From Actinocatenispora rupis (GTDB lineage Bacteria > Actinomycetota > Actinomycetes > Mycobacteriales > Micromonosporaceae), in contig NZ_BOMB01000007.1 in the NCBI RefSeq assembly GCF_016861975.1, positions 62,001 to 126,000 on the forward strand: DNA of 64,000 bases. Reading direction: 5' to 3'. Under the pieces are notes generated by a model. The model was given only the letters and a program-made list of their open reading frames with translations, did not search any database and was not told the DNA's origin. Both the position numbers and the translations under genes were made by a program. Below are positions 9,540-17,187 of the stretch, one piece after another. How positions within the stretch are numbered: position 1 is the first letter of the stretch; each line of letters starts with the position of its first letter.

Positions 9540-10565
9540 TCAGGTCTTGGAGGACCGGGCCCACAGGTTGATCGCGGACTCCTCGGCGTACCGGTCGATC
9601 TCGGTGAGTTCGTCGGCGGTGAACGCGAGGTTGTCGAGCGCGGCCACGTTGTCCTCCAGCTGGCGTACGCTGCTCGCCCCGATCAGGACGCTCGTGACCC
9701 GCGGGTCGCGCAGCGCCCACGCCAGCGCCAGCTGCGCCAGCGTCTGGCCGCGCCGTCCGGCGATCTCGTTCAGGGCGCGGATCCGGCCCATCGCCTCGTC
9801 GGTCAGCAGCTCCGGCGACAGCGACTTCCCTTGCGCCGCACGGGAATCCGCCGGTACTCCGGACAGGTACCGGTCGGTCAGCATGCCCTGCGCGAGCGGC
9901 GAGAACGCGATGCAGCCGGCGCCCACGTCTTCCAGGGTGTCCAGCAGGTCCGGCTCGATCCAGCGGTTGAGCATCGAGTACGAGGGCTGGTGGATGAGCA
10001 GCGGCGTACCGAGTTCGCGGAGGATCTCGGCGGCGCGCGCGGTGTCCTCCGGGGAGTACGAGGAGATGCCGGCGTAGAGCGCCTTGCCCTGCTGCACTGC
10101 GGAGTGCAGCGCGCCCATCGTCTCCTCCAGCGGCGTGTCCGGGTCGAACCGGTGGGAGTAGAAGATGTCGACGTGGTCGAGGCCCATCCGGGACAGCGAC
10201 TGGTCCAAGCTCGCCAGCAGGTACTTCCGCGACCCCCACTCGCCGTACGGCCCGGGCCACATGTCGTAGCCCGCCTTGGTGGAGATCACCAGCTCGTCGC
10301 GGTACCGGCGGAAGTCGGCGGCCAGGTGCCGGCCGAAGTTCCGCTCCGCCGACCCGTACGGCGGGCCGTAGTTGTTGGCCAGGTCCAAGTGCGTGACGCC
10401 CAGGTCGAACGCCCGGCGCAGGATCGCCCGCTGCGTGTCGAACGCCCGGTCGTCGCCGAAGTTGTGCCACAACCCGAGCGACACGGCCGGCAGGCGCAGC
10501 CCGCTCCGACCCGAGCGGCGGTACGTCATCGACCGGTACCGGTCGTCGGCTGCCTGATAGTCCAT
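9540..10565 (-). CDS. Aldo/keto reductase, YghZ/MgrA-like (L-glyceraldehyde 3-phosphate reductase type)
   Basis: A 341-residue NADPH-dependent aldo/keto reductase. LGLWHNFGDD, the catalytic Asp/Tyr segment THLDLANNYGPPYGSAE, Lys in STKAGYDMWPG and His in FYSHRFDP are characteristic of the YghZ group, whose members reduce L-glyceraldehyde 3-phosphate and related carbonyls. The ATG at 10565 is preceded by GGGAGGATGCGGCC. An in-frame start at 10649 would add an unrelated 28-residue leader. It converges on the ABC-F gene and diverges from a DUF4383 gene. Confidence 0.92.
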   Translation of the reverse strand: MDYQAADDRYRSMTYRRSGRSGLRLPAVSLGLWHNFGDDRAFDTQRAILRRAFDLGVTHLDLANNYGPPYGSAERNFGRHLAADFRRYRDELVISTKAGYDMWPGPYGEWGSRKYLLASLDQSLSRMGLDHVDIFYSHRFDPDTPLEETMGALHSAVQQGKALYAGISSYSPEDTARAAEILRELGTPLLIHQPSYSMLNRWIEPDLLDTLEDVGAGCIAFSPLAQGMLTDRYLSGVPADSRAAQGKSLSPELLTDEAMGRIRALNEIAGRRGQTLAQLALAWALRDPRVTSVLIGASSVRQLEDNVAALDNLAFTADELTEIDRYAEESAINLWARSSKT

Positions 10566-10702
10566 GGCCGCATCCTCCCACCCGTACCGGGTGCCCGCGG
10601 TGTGACGTGACGACGCGCGGACCGGGGGTGTCGGCGGTGCGCCGGCCACCCATGGGGAAGAATCCGCGGTAGCACGCGAAGATCCGAGGAGGATGCGCGA
10701 CC

Positions 10703-11155
10703 ATGGCCAGCCACCTGCCCGTCAACCACCCGATGCGCGGCTTCTGGCGCGTACTGTCGACCCTGGCCGGCCTGTACGTGCTGATCTTCGGCATCGCCGG
10801 CGTCGTGCAGACCTCCGGCATGGCCACGTTCGACACGCACGGCGAGCGGGTGCTGGGCCTGACCACCAACCCCGGCTTCTCGATGATCTCCATCGTCGTC
10901 GGCGCGCTGATCTTCCTGGCCTCGATCATCGGCCGGAACGTCGACGTCGTGGTGAACCTGGTGTTCGCCGTGGTCTTCGTGCTCGCCGGCCTGTTCAGCC
11001 TGGCGTTCCTGCGCACCGACCTGAACTACTTCGCGTTCTCGGTCACCAACTGCATCGTGTCGTACGTGCTCGCCACGATCGTCGGCATGTCCTCGCTGTT
11101 CGGCCGGGTACGCCGGGCGCCGCTGCCGCGCCCCGGCGCGCATGCCGCCGCCTGA
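10703..11155 (+). CDS. DUF4383 domain-containing membrane protein
   Basis: Small 150-residue integral membrane protein with about four hydrophobic helices (near 16-36, 56-76, 82-104 and 112-134). The pattern NHPMRGFWRVLSTLAGLY followed by a glycine in each helix matches the actinobacterial DUF4383 family, whose function is unknown. A good GAGGAGG precedes the ATG. It ends six bases from the convergent TetR gene, so antisense overlap of the transcripts is likely. Confidence 0.85.
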   Translation: MASHLPVNHPMRGFWRVLSTLAGLYVLIFGIAGVVQTSGMATFDTHGERVLGLTTNPGFSMISIVVGALIFLASIIGRNVDVVVNLVFAVVFVLAGLFSLAFLRTDLNYFAFSVTNCIVSYVLATIVGMSSLFGRVRRAPLPRPGAHAAA

Positions 11156-11161
11156 GCCGCC

Positions 11162-11788
11162 TCAGCGCTCCTCGGTGACCCGGTACGGGTCGTGTTGGAG
11201 CCCGGACAGCCCGTTCCACACCAGGTTCACCAGGTGCGCGGCCACCACCTCGCGCGGCGGCTGCCGTACGTCCAGCCACCACCGCCCGGTGAACGCCACC
11301 AGCCCGGTCAACGCCTGCGCGTACAGCTCGGCCAGGTCCCGGTCGTACCCGCGGGCGGCGAAGCCGGCGGCGACGTGGCCCTTCACCCGGTGCGCCACCT
11401 CGTTCAGCAGGCCGGCGAAGCTGCCGCCGCCGGACATCATCGGCGAGTCCCGCATCAGTACGCGGAACCCGTCGGTGTCGTCCTCGATGTACCCGAGCAG
11501 CGCGAGCGTCGCCTGCTCCAGCAGCCGGCGGGGATGCCCGGCGGTGAGCGCCGCGGTCAGCCGGTCCAGCAGCGCCCGGACCTCCCGGTCCACGACCGCG
11601 TGGTACAGCTTCTCCTTGTCGCCGAAGTGCTCGTACACCACCGGTTTGGACACGCCGGCGCGGGCGGCGACCTCCTCCATGCTCGCCCCGTCGTACCCCC
11701 GCTCGGCGAACACCTGACGTCCGATCCCGAGCACCTGCTCGCGGCGCTGCGGAGCCGACATCCGCACCCGCCGCCCCACGTCGCCCAT
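11162..11788 (-). CDS. TetR/AcrR family transcriptional regulator
   Basis: One-component repressor-type regulator of 208 residues. The N-terminal helix-turn-helix is clear (VFAERGYDGASMEEVAARAG, then VSKPVVYEHFGDKEKLY). The C-terminal ligand domain is of unknown specificity, with many aromatic residues around GRWWLDVRQPP. The ATG at 11788 follows a GGGGGG ribosome binding site. Longer forms would run into tRNA-Gln on the other strand and are rejected. No obvious operator was found near it, and its target is unknown. Confidence 0.9.
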   Translation of the reverse strand: MGDVGRRVRMSAPQRREQVLGIGRQVFAERGYDGASMEEVAARAGVSKPVVYEHFGDKEKLYHAVVDREVRALLDRLTAALTAGHPRRLLEQATLALLGYIEDDTDGFRVLMRDSPMMSGGGSFAGLLNEVAHRVKGHVAAGFAARGYDRDLAELYAQALTGLVAFTGRWWLDVRQPPREVVAAHLVNLVWNGLSGLQHDPYRVTEER

Positions 11789-11961
11789 CCCCCCATCCAA
11801 CCATCCCCCCGGGTACCCCCGCCCCCGCTCGCCGCCCGCCTCCGCGCGCCCGTCGGTACCGGTCGGGGCGGGGCCCTGTGCGTGCGGCCCGCTCTCCCGA
11901 CATGGAATGATGACGGCACGGTTCGGTCGGGCACGTGGTGTCCGATCGGCGGGCAGGGCCC

Positions 11962-12033
11962 TGGGGTGTGGTGTAATCGGCAGCACAGGGGTTTTTGGTA
12001 CCTCTAGTCCGGGTTCGAGTCCTGGCACCCCAG
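11962..12033 (+). tRNA. tRNA-Gln (UUG)
   Basis: A complete 72-nt cloverleaf. The acceptor TGGGGTG pairs with CACCCCA and leaves G as discriminator. The anticodon stem GGGGT/ACCTC encloses loop TTTTGGT with anticodon TTG. The T arm is CCGGG-TTCGAGT-CCTGG. CCA is not encoded. A glutamine tRNA next to glmU is common in actinobacteria. Confidence 0.95.
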
Positions 12034-12116
12034 CTCACTGACAGAACACACGGTTCCGGCCCCGACGCCGGCCGGGCCGTCTTCCCCCGCCACGGTCCCG
12101 GTACGGCCCGGGCGGC

Positions 12117-12122
12117 TAGCAT
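12117..12122 (+). promoter_or_regulatory. Possible -10 element for glmU
   Basis: TAGCAT fits TANNNT and lies 41 bases upstream of the GTG start. No good -35 box is seen, so this is a weak call. Confidence 0.3.
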
Positions 12123-12163
12123 GGGCCGCGGTTCGCAGGAGTCGCCGAGAGGGAGCCCGCACG

Positions 12164-13798
12164 GTGAGCGAGCAGGCCAGCCAGCCAGGTCCGGTTCGGC
12201 AGGACGGCGAGGCGCCCCGGCGTACCGTCGTGGTGCTCGCCGCGGGGCTGGGCAAGCGGATGAAGTCGGCGAAGCCCAAGATGCTGCACGAGATCCTGGG
12301 CCGCAGCCTCGTCGGACACGTACTGGCGGCGGCCGAGCCGCTGGCCGCGGCACGCACCCTGGTGGTCGTCGGCGCCGCCGCCGATCAGGTCCGTGCGCAT
12401 CTCGCCGAGGTGGCGCCGGCCGCCGAGCCGGTGTACCAGGCGGAGCAGCGCGGCACCGGGCACGCGACGCGGGTGGCGCTGGCGGAGGCGCCGGACGTGT
12501 CGGGCACGGTCGTGGTACTGACCGGCGACACGCCGCTGCTGCGGCCGGACACCCTGGCCGAGCTGGTACGGGTGCACGAGGAGGCCGACAACGCCGCCAC
12601 CGTACTGACGGCCGCGCCGGCGGACGTGTCCGGCCTGGGCCGGATCATCCGCGACGAGCAGGGCCACGTCACCGCGATCGTCGAGGAGCGCGACGCGTCG
12701 CCCGAGCAGCGCGCGATCCGCGAGATCAACTCGGGCATCATCGCGTTCCGCGCGGCGGACCTGCGCGCCACGCTGGCCGAGCTGACCGCGGACAACGACC
12801 AGGGCGAGGAGTACCTGACGGACACGATCGGCCTGCTGGTGAAGGCCGGCCGCCGGGTCGGTGGGTACGTGGCGGTCGACGCGACGGAGACGCTGGGCTG
12901 CAACGACCGGGCGCAGCTGGCGCAGCTGGCGGCCCTGCTCCGCGACCGGGTGAACGGCGCCTGGATGCGGTCCGGGGTGACCATGGTCGACCCGGCCACG
13001 ACCTGGGTGGACGTGACGGTGACGGTCGGCGTGGACGCGGTCATCGAGCCGCACGTCCAGCTCCGCGGCGCGACGACGGTGGGGTCGGGCGCGACGGTGG
13101 GGCCGGACACGACGCTGGTGGACACCGAGGTGGGCGCCGGTGCGTCGGTCGTCCGGGCACAGGCGCAGTCGGCCGTGGTGGGGCCGGAGTGCTCGGTCGG
13201 CCCGTTCGCGTACCTGCGGCCCGGGACGCGGCTGCACCGCAAGGCCAAGATCGGCACGTACGTCGAGACGAAGAACGCGGAGATCGGCGCCGGCAGCAAG
13301 GTCCCGCACCTGTCGTACGTGGGGGACGCGACGATCGGCGAGCAGACCAACATCGGCGCGGCGACCGTGTTCGTCAACTACGACGGGGTGCGCAAGCAGC
13401 ACAGCACGATCGGCAGTTTCGCGCGTACCGGGGCGGACAATATGTTCGTGGCCCCGGTACAGGTCGGCGACGGCGCGTACACCGGCGCGGGCGCGGTGAT
13501 CCGCCGCGACGTCCCGCCGGGCGCCCTGTCGTACTCGGGCGGGCCGCAGAAGGTCGTGGAGCGCTGGACCCTGACCCGACGCGCCGGTACGCCGGCGGCG
13601 GACGCGGCGGCGGCGGCGCTGGGCGAGCCGGCGGCGGGTGCGACGAACGACACGCCCGGGGTTGCCGCCGGGGGTACGGCAGGCGACCCGGGGGAGACTG
13701 CGGCGCGGCCGTCGGACGCCAGTGGCCAGCCCGGTTCGTGGACGGCCACCGGCATCGAGGACCCCGTGCCGGGCACCGGCTCCGGCACGTCTGCGTAG
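12164..13798 (+). CDS. glmU: Bifunctional UDP-N-acetylglucosamine pyrophosphorylase / glucosamine-1-phosphate N-acetyltransferase
   Basis: GlmU makes UDP-GlcNAc for peptidoglycan and other glycans. The N-terminal uridyltransferase half has LAAGLGKRMKSAKPK, VVLTGDTPLL and REINSGI. The C-terminal half is a left-handed beta helix of hexapeptide repeats with the acetyltransferase region VGDATIGEQTNIGAATVFVNYDG. At 544 residues it is about 60-80 residues longer than many GlmU proteins; the extra C-terminal tail (from about residue 465) is Ala/Gly/Thr-rich and low complexity. GTG start with GGGAG upstream. prs follows 30 bases later. Confidence 0.97.
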   Translation: MSEQASQPGPVRQDGEAPRRTVVVLAAGLGKRMKSAKPKMLHEILGRSLVGHVLAAAEPLAAARTLVVVGAAADQVRAHLAEVAPAAEPVYQAEQRGTGHATRVALAEAPDVSGTVVVLTGDTPLLRPDTLAELVRVHEEADNAATVLTAAPADVSGLGRIIRDEQGHVTAIVEERDASPEQRAIREINSGIIAFRAADLRATLAELTADNDQGEEYLTDTIGLLVKAGRRVGGYVAVDATETLGCNDRAQLAQLAALLRDRVNGAWMRSGVTMVDPATTWVDVTVTVGVDAVIEPHVQLRGATTVGSGATVGPDTTLVDTEVGAGASVVRAQAQSAVVGPECSVGPFAYLRPGTRLHRKAKIGTYVETKNAEIGAGSKVPHLSYVGDATIGEQTNIGAATVFVNYDGVRKQHSTIGSFARTGADNMFVAPVQVGDGAYTGAGAVIRRDVPPGALSYSGGPQKVVERWTLTRRAGTPAADAAAAALGEPAAGATNDTPGVAAGGTAGDPGETAARPSDASGQPGSWTATGIEDPVPGTGSGTSA

Positions 13799-13828
13799 GG
13801 CTCACACACCGTAGGGGGGCGGCGGCCG

Positions 13829-14812
13829 ATGGGCAGCATCGTCGCGGAGAACCACAAGTCGTTGATGCTCTTCTCCGGCCGGGCGTACCCCGCCCTGGCG
13901 GAGGAGATCGGTGAGGCGCTGGGCGTGTCGCCGACGCCGACCGACGCGTACGACTTCGCCAACGGCGAGATCTACGTGCGCTACAACGAGTCGGTACGCG
14001 GCTCGGACGCCTTCGTGGTGCAGAGCATGACGGAGCCGATCAACCAGTGGGTCATGGAGACCCTGCTGATGATCGACGCGTTGAAACGCGGCTCGGCGAA
14101 GCGGATCACCATCGTCGTGCCCTTCTACCCGTACGCGCGGCAGGACAAGAAGCACCGCGGCCGGGAGCCGATCTCCGCGCGGCTGATGGCGGACATGTTC
14201 AAGACTGCCGGCGCCGACCGGATCCTCACGGTCGACCTGCACACCGCGCAGATCCAGGGCTTCTTCGACGGCCCGGTGGACCACCTGTTCGCGCTGGACC
14301 TCCTCGCCGACTACGTGCGGAACAAGTACGACGGCCGGGACATGACCGTCGTGTCGCCCGACTCGGGCCGGGTACGCCTGGCGGAGCGCTGGACGGAGCG
14401 GCTCGGCGGCTGTCCGCTGGCGTTCATCCACAAGACCCGCGACATCAGCCGGCCGAACGAGGTGGCCGTCAACCGGGTCGTCGGCGAGGTCGAGGGCCGG
14501 GTCTGCGTCGCGATCGACGACATCATCGATTCGGGCGGCACGATCTGCAAGGCCGTCGACGCGCTGTTCGAGGCGGGCGCGGCGGACGTGATCGTCGCGG
14601 CGACGCACGGCGTCCTGTCCGACCCGGCCACCGAACGGCTGAAGAACTCGCGCGTCTCCGAGGTGATCCTCACCAACACCCTTCCGGTACCGCCGGAGAA
14701 GCGGTTGGACAAGATCACCCAGTTGTCGATCGCTCCGCTGATCGCGCGGGCGATCCGCGAGGTCTTCGCGGACGGTTCGGTCACGACCCTGTTCGGTGGG
14801 TTGTCCGGATAA
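13829..14812 (+). CDS. prs: Ribose-phosphate diphosphokinase
   Basis: PRPP synthase converts ribose 5-phosphate and ATP to PRPP for nucleotide, His and Trp synthesis. The protein has 327 residues, which is normal. The ATP site includes FANGEIYVR and YPYARQDKKHRGREPIS. The ribose-phosphate loop is VAIDDIIDSGGTI, and the flexible-loop region includes VDLHTAQIQGFFDGPVDHL. The ATG is preceded by GGGGGG. It forms the usual glmU-prs operon and ends in a strong hairpin. Confidence 0.97.
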   Translation: MGSIVAENHKSLMLFSGRAYPALAEEIGEALGVSPTPTDAYDFANGEIYVRYNESVRGSDAFVVQSMTEPINQWVMETLLMIDALKRGSAKRITIVVPFYPYARQDKKHRGREPISARLMADMFKTAGADRILTVDLHTAQIQGFFDGPVDHLFALDLLADYVRNKYDGRDMTVVSPDSGRVRLAERWTERLGGCPLAFIHKTRDISRPNEVAVNRVVGEVEGRVCVAIDDIIDSGGTICKAVDALFEAGAADVIVAATHGVLSDPATERLKNSRVSEVILTNTLPVPPEKRLDKITQLSIAPLIARAIREVFADGSVTTLFGGLSG

Positions 14813-14820
14813 CACCCCGT

Positions 14821-14858
14821 GGTTCCGGCCGCACCGGTACCGTGGTGCGGCCGGAACC
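14821..14858 (+). terminator. Hairpin terminator after prs
   Basis: GGTTCCGGCCGCAC and GTGCGGCCGGAACC form a perfect 14-bp stem with a 10-nt loop, beginning eight bases after the prs stop. There is no U tract, as is common in GC-rich actinobacteria. Confidence 0.75.
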
Positions 14859-14893
14859 GGCGGACCCGGCCACGTGCGCCGACGGGCGAGGGA

Positions 14894-14899
14894 TAGACT
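14894..14899 (+). promoter_or_regulatory. Possible -10 element upstream of rplY
   Basis: TAGACT fits TANNNT and would give a leader of about 180 nt before rplY. That leader holds a 20-codon open frame (14912-14974) with only a weak ribosome binding site. Confidence 0.35.
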
Positions 14900-15086
14900 G
14901 GTCAGGTTGCCATGGCGAGGGTGCCCGCGGTCAAGATCTTTTCCCGTTGGTTGCCGTTATCGACACGGTGTTGAGCCAGCACGGTCGACCGGGTCGCGTC
15001 GCGCTTCCGCCCCGGCACCGCAGTGACCGGCATCCCTGTCGGCACATGTCGCAACCAGACCGCAGCATCATCGGAGGAGTACTCCC

Positions 15087-15731
15087 GTGTCCGAGGTCCG
15101 TATCAGCGCCGAGCCCCGTACAGAGTTCGGCAAGGGTGGTGCCCGCCGTACTCGTCGGGCCGGGAAGGTTCCCGCCGTGCTGTACGGCCACGGCGAGAAG
15201 CCGAAGCACATCGCCCTGCCCGCGCGCGACTTCGCGAACGCGCTGCGGCACGGTGGTTCCAACACGCTGTTCTCGATCGAGCTGGCCGACGGCACCAAGA
15301 CCCTGGCGCTGCCGAAGGCGCTCCAGCGCGACCCGATCAAGGACACCATCGACCACGTCGACCTGCTCATCGTCCGCCGTGGCGAGAAGGTCTCGGTCGA
15401 GGTGGCCGTGCACGTGACCGGCGAGGTGGCCAAGGAGGCCGACGGCCTGGTCGTGCAGGAGCTGGACACCCTGGCCGTGCTGGTCGAGGCCACGCACGTA
15501 CCGGAGCAGTTCGAGGTGTCGATCGAGGGCCTGGGCGTGGGCGACCACGTGACCGCCGGGCAGATCACGCTCCCCGCCGGTGCCGAGCTGGTCACCGACC
15601 CGGAGAACATCGTGGTGGCCATCGTCGCCGCGCCGACCGCCGCGCAGGTCGACGCCGACCTGGGCGAGGGCGAGACCGCCGAGGCGCCCGCCGAGGCCGC
15701 ACCGGCCGAGGCCGAGAAGGTCGAGGCCTGA
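15087..15731 (+). CDS. rplY: 50S ribosomal protein L25/general stress protein Ctc
   Basis: Long (CTC-type) form of L25, which binds 5S rRNA in the large subunit. The N-terminal L25 domain (1 to about 95) includes FGKGGARRTRRAGKVPAVLYG. It is followed by a TL5-type beta domain to about 185 and an Ala/Glu-rich acidic tail. GTG start with TCGGAGGAG upstream. pth follows after a strong terminator; this rplY-pth order is conserved in actinobacteria. Confidence 0.95.
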   Translation: MSEVRISAEPRTEFGKGGARRTRRAGKVPAVLYGHGEKPKHIALPARDFANALRHGGSNTLFSIELADGTKTLALPKALQRDPIKDTIDHVDLLIVRRGEKVSVEVAVHVTGEVAKEADGLVVQELDTLAVLVEATHVPEQFEVSIEGLGVGDHVTAGQITLPAGAELVTDPENIVVAIVAAPTAAQVDADLGEGETAEAPAEAAPAEAEKVEA

Positions 15732-15752
15732 GGGCCGTACCGCACCACCACC

Positions 15753-15781
15753 AGCAGGGACGTGCACCGCACGTCCCTGCT
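15753..15781 (+). terminator. Intrinsic-type terminator after rplY
   Basis: A perfect 13-bp stem, AGCAGGGACGTGC with GCACGTCCCTGCT, encloses a 3-nt loop and is followed by TT. It lies 22 bases past the rplY stop and separates rplY from pth. Confidence 0.85.
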
Positions 15782-15859
15782 TTGGCTTACCCGGGCGGGT
15801 ACCGGCCTGCGGTGCCCCGGCCCGGCCACGATCCATCAGGCAGGTCGTAGGAGGTTGGC

Positions 15860-16444
15860 GTGGCCGGACCGTACCTGATCGTGGGGCTGGGCAACCCCGG
15901 CCCGGAGTACGCGGCGCACCGGCACAACGTCGGGTTCATGGTCGCGGACCTGCTCGCGGCGCGGCTCGGCGCCGGCTTCAAGCGGCACGGCCGGGCCCGG
16001 GCGCAGGTCGCCGAGGGCTGGCTCGGCGGCCCCGGCGGTACGAAACTCGTCCTCGCGAAACCGCAGTCGTTCATGAACCTCGCGGGCGGCCCGGTGGCCG
16101 GACTCGCCGGGTTCTTCTCCGTCGGCGTGGACCGGATCGTCGTCGTCCACGACGAGCTCGACCTGCCGTACGGGACGCTCAAGCTCAAGCGCGGCGGCGG
16201 CGAGGGCGGCCACAACGGCCTGCGGTCCATCTCGCGCTCGCTGGCCAGCAAGGAGTACACCCGGGTGCGGTTCGGCATCGGCCGCCCGCCCGGCCGGCAG
16301 GACCCGGCCGACTTCGTACTGAAGCCGTTCTCGTCGGTCGAACGCAAGGAGTTGGACGTACTGCTGGAGACGGCCGCGGACGCGACCGAAGCCGTCGTCC
16401 AGCACGGCCTGGAGTGGGCGCAGAACGCCTTCCACGCCGCCTGA
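15860..16444 (+). CDS. pth: Peptidyl-tRNA hydrolase
   Basis: Releases peptides from peptidyl-tRNA dropped by the ribosome. [21 protein letters not shown] carries the Asn and catalytic His. [13 protein letters not shown] and [16 protein letters not shown] are the other active-site motifs, and [13 protein letters not shown] is complete. 194 residues is normal length. GTG start at 15860, with AGGAGG close upstream. It is the last conserved housekeeping gene before the accessory region. Confidence 0.97.
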   Translation: MAGPYLIVGLGNPGPEYAAHRHNVGFMVADLLAARLGAGFKRHGRARAQVAEGWLGGPGGTKLVLAKPQSFMNLAGGPVAGLAGFFSVGVDRIVVVHDELDLPYGTLKLKRGGGEGGHNGLRSISRSLASKEYTRVRFGIGRPPGRQDPADFVLKPFSSVERKELDVLLETAADATEAVVQHGLEWAQNAFHAA

Positions 16445-16462
16445 CCCGCGTCTCGCCGGCCG

Positions 16463-16775
16463 GCCACGCTCGTCCGCCCGCCTGATCTCCACGGCGCGGC
16501 ACACGCCACGCCGCCGCCCGCACGATGTGGCCGGCACGTGCCACGCTCGTCCGCCGCCTGACGCTCCGCGAGTCAGCACACGCCACCTTTCCCGCGCGGC
16601 CCGGTGCGCTCCGCGTAGCCCCGCACGCGCAAGGCTTTTCACGCGGCCCGGCGCGCTCCGCGCTGGTACGCGCCACGCTCGTCCGCCGCCTTGGTCTCCA
16701 TGGGGCGGCTGCGCCACTTTCCCACGCGGCCGGGCGCGCTCCGCGTAGCCGGCGCAAGGCTTGTGGCAATCGGGG
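16463..16775. repeat. Dispersed intergenic repeat cluster
   Basis: GCCACGCTCGTCCGCC occurs at 16463, 16540 and 16672. A second phrase, with a CCACNTTTCCC...GCGGCC core and GCGCTCCGCGTAGCC at its end, occurs near 16580 and 16707. A partial third copy (CACGCGGCCCGGCGCGCTCCGCG) lies near 16640, and CGCAAGGCTT recurs near 16628 and 16751. The copies are imperfect and interleaved, which suggests decayed duplications. Confidence 0.7.
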
Positions 16776-17098
16776 GCGCGACGTGCGGTCGGCTGGGTGT
16801 ACGGCGCGCATCGAACGTTCTCCGGCCCGGCTGGCCTTCCACGCGTGGCTGACCGGGCCGCCCGCACTGCGCTACCGCCGCTTGGCGCCGGCACGCCCAC
16901 CGTGTCCCGTACGCCTGGATCCGTGACGCGGAACGTCTCCACGTCGGCGGGTACGGCTGTCGCGACCGTACCGGGGAAGCGTTTTCCGTTGCGGGTGACC
17001 GCGCTGGCGGAGGGTTTCGTCAGGCGTCTCGGGTACGCAGGCGGGGGGCTTCGTGGGGTCGGCGGACTCGGCGCGGGAGTACGCCGGGGTGGTTGGCT

Positions 17099-17104
17099 TA
17101 TAGC
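17099..17104 (+). promoter_or_regulatory. Possible -10 element for the sugar transferase operon
   Basis: TATAGC is the only AT-rich hexamer in the leader, 83 bases before the start. Downstream, CAACGGAAC near 17105 and GTTCCGCGTTG near 17140 could pair as a leader hairpin. Confidence 0.3.
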
Positions 17105-17187
17105 AACGGAACGATCACGAACCGTGACGCATCCGCGGCGTTCCGCGTTGTCACCACCGAACGGGGTGACGACGGGGGAGGAAAGCC

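Larger units (their letters stand above)
16445..17187. other. Intergenic region with repeats, no convincing gene
   Basis: About 740 bases separate pth from the sugar transferase. The left half (16460-16780) is made of repeated phrases described separately. The right half is less repetitive and ends in the transferase leader. Open frames exist, but they are Arg/Ala-rich products of the repeats with no recognisable domain. Confidence 0.6.

Noticed and set aside
5662-11016. Very long open frames antisense to rsmA, ispE and the ABC-F gene
   Set aside because: They are products of high GC: the sense genes have clear families and the antisense frames are Arg/Ala/Pro-rich without domains.
16463-16775. 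Repeat cluster after pth as a CRISPR array
   Set aside because: Repeats are unequal in length and spacing, interleaved, and no cas genes are present.
16525-16926. A 133-codon frame in the gap after pth
   Set aside because: It is Arg/Ala-rich, follows the DNA repeats and has no ribosome binding site or domain.
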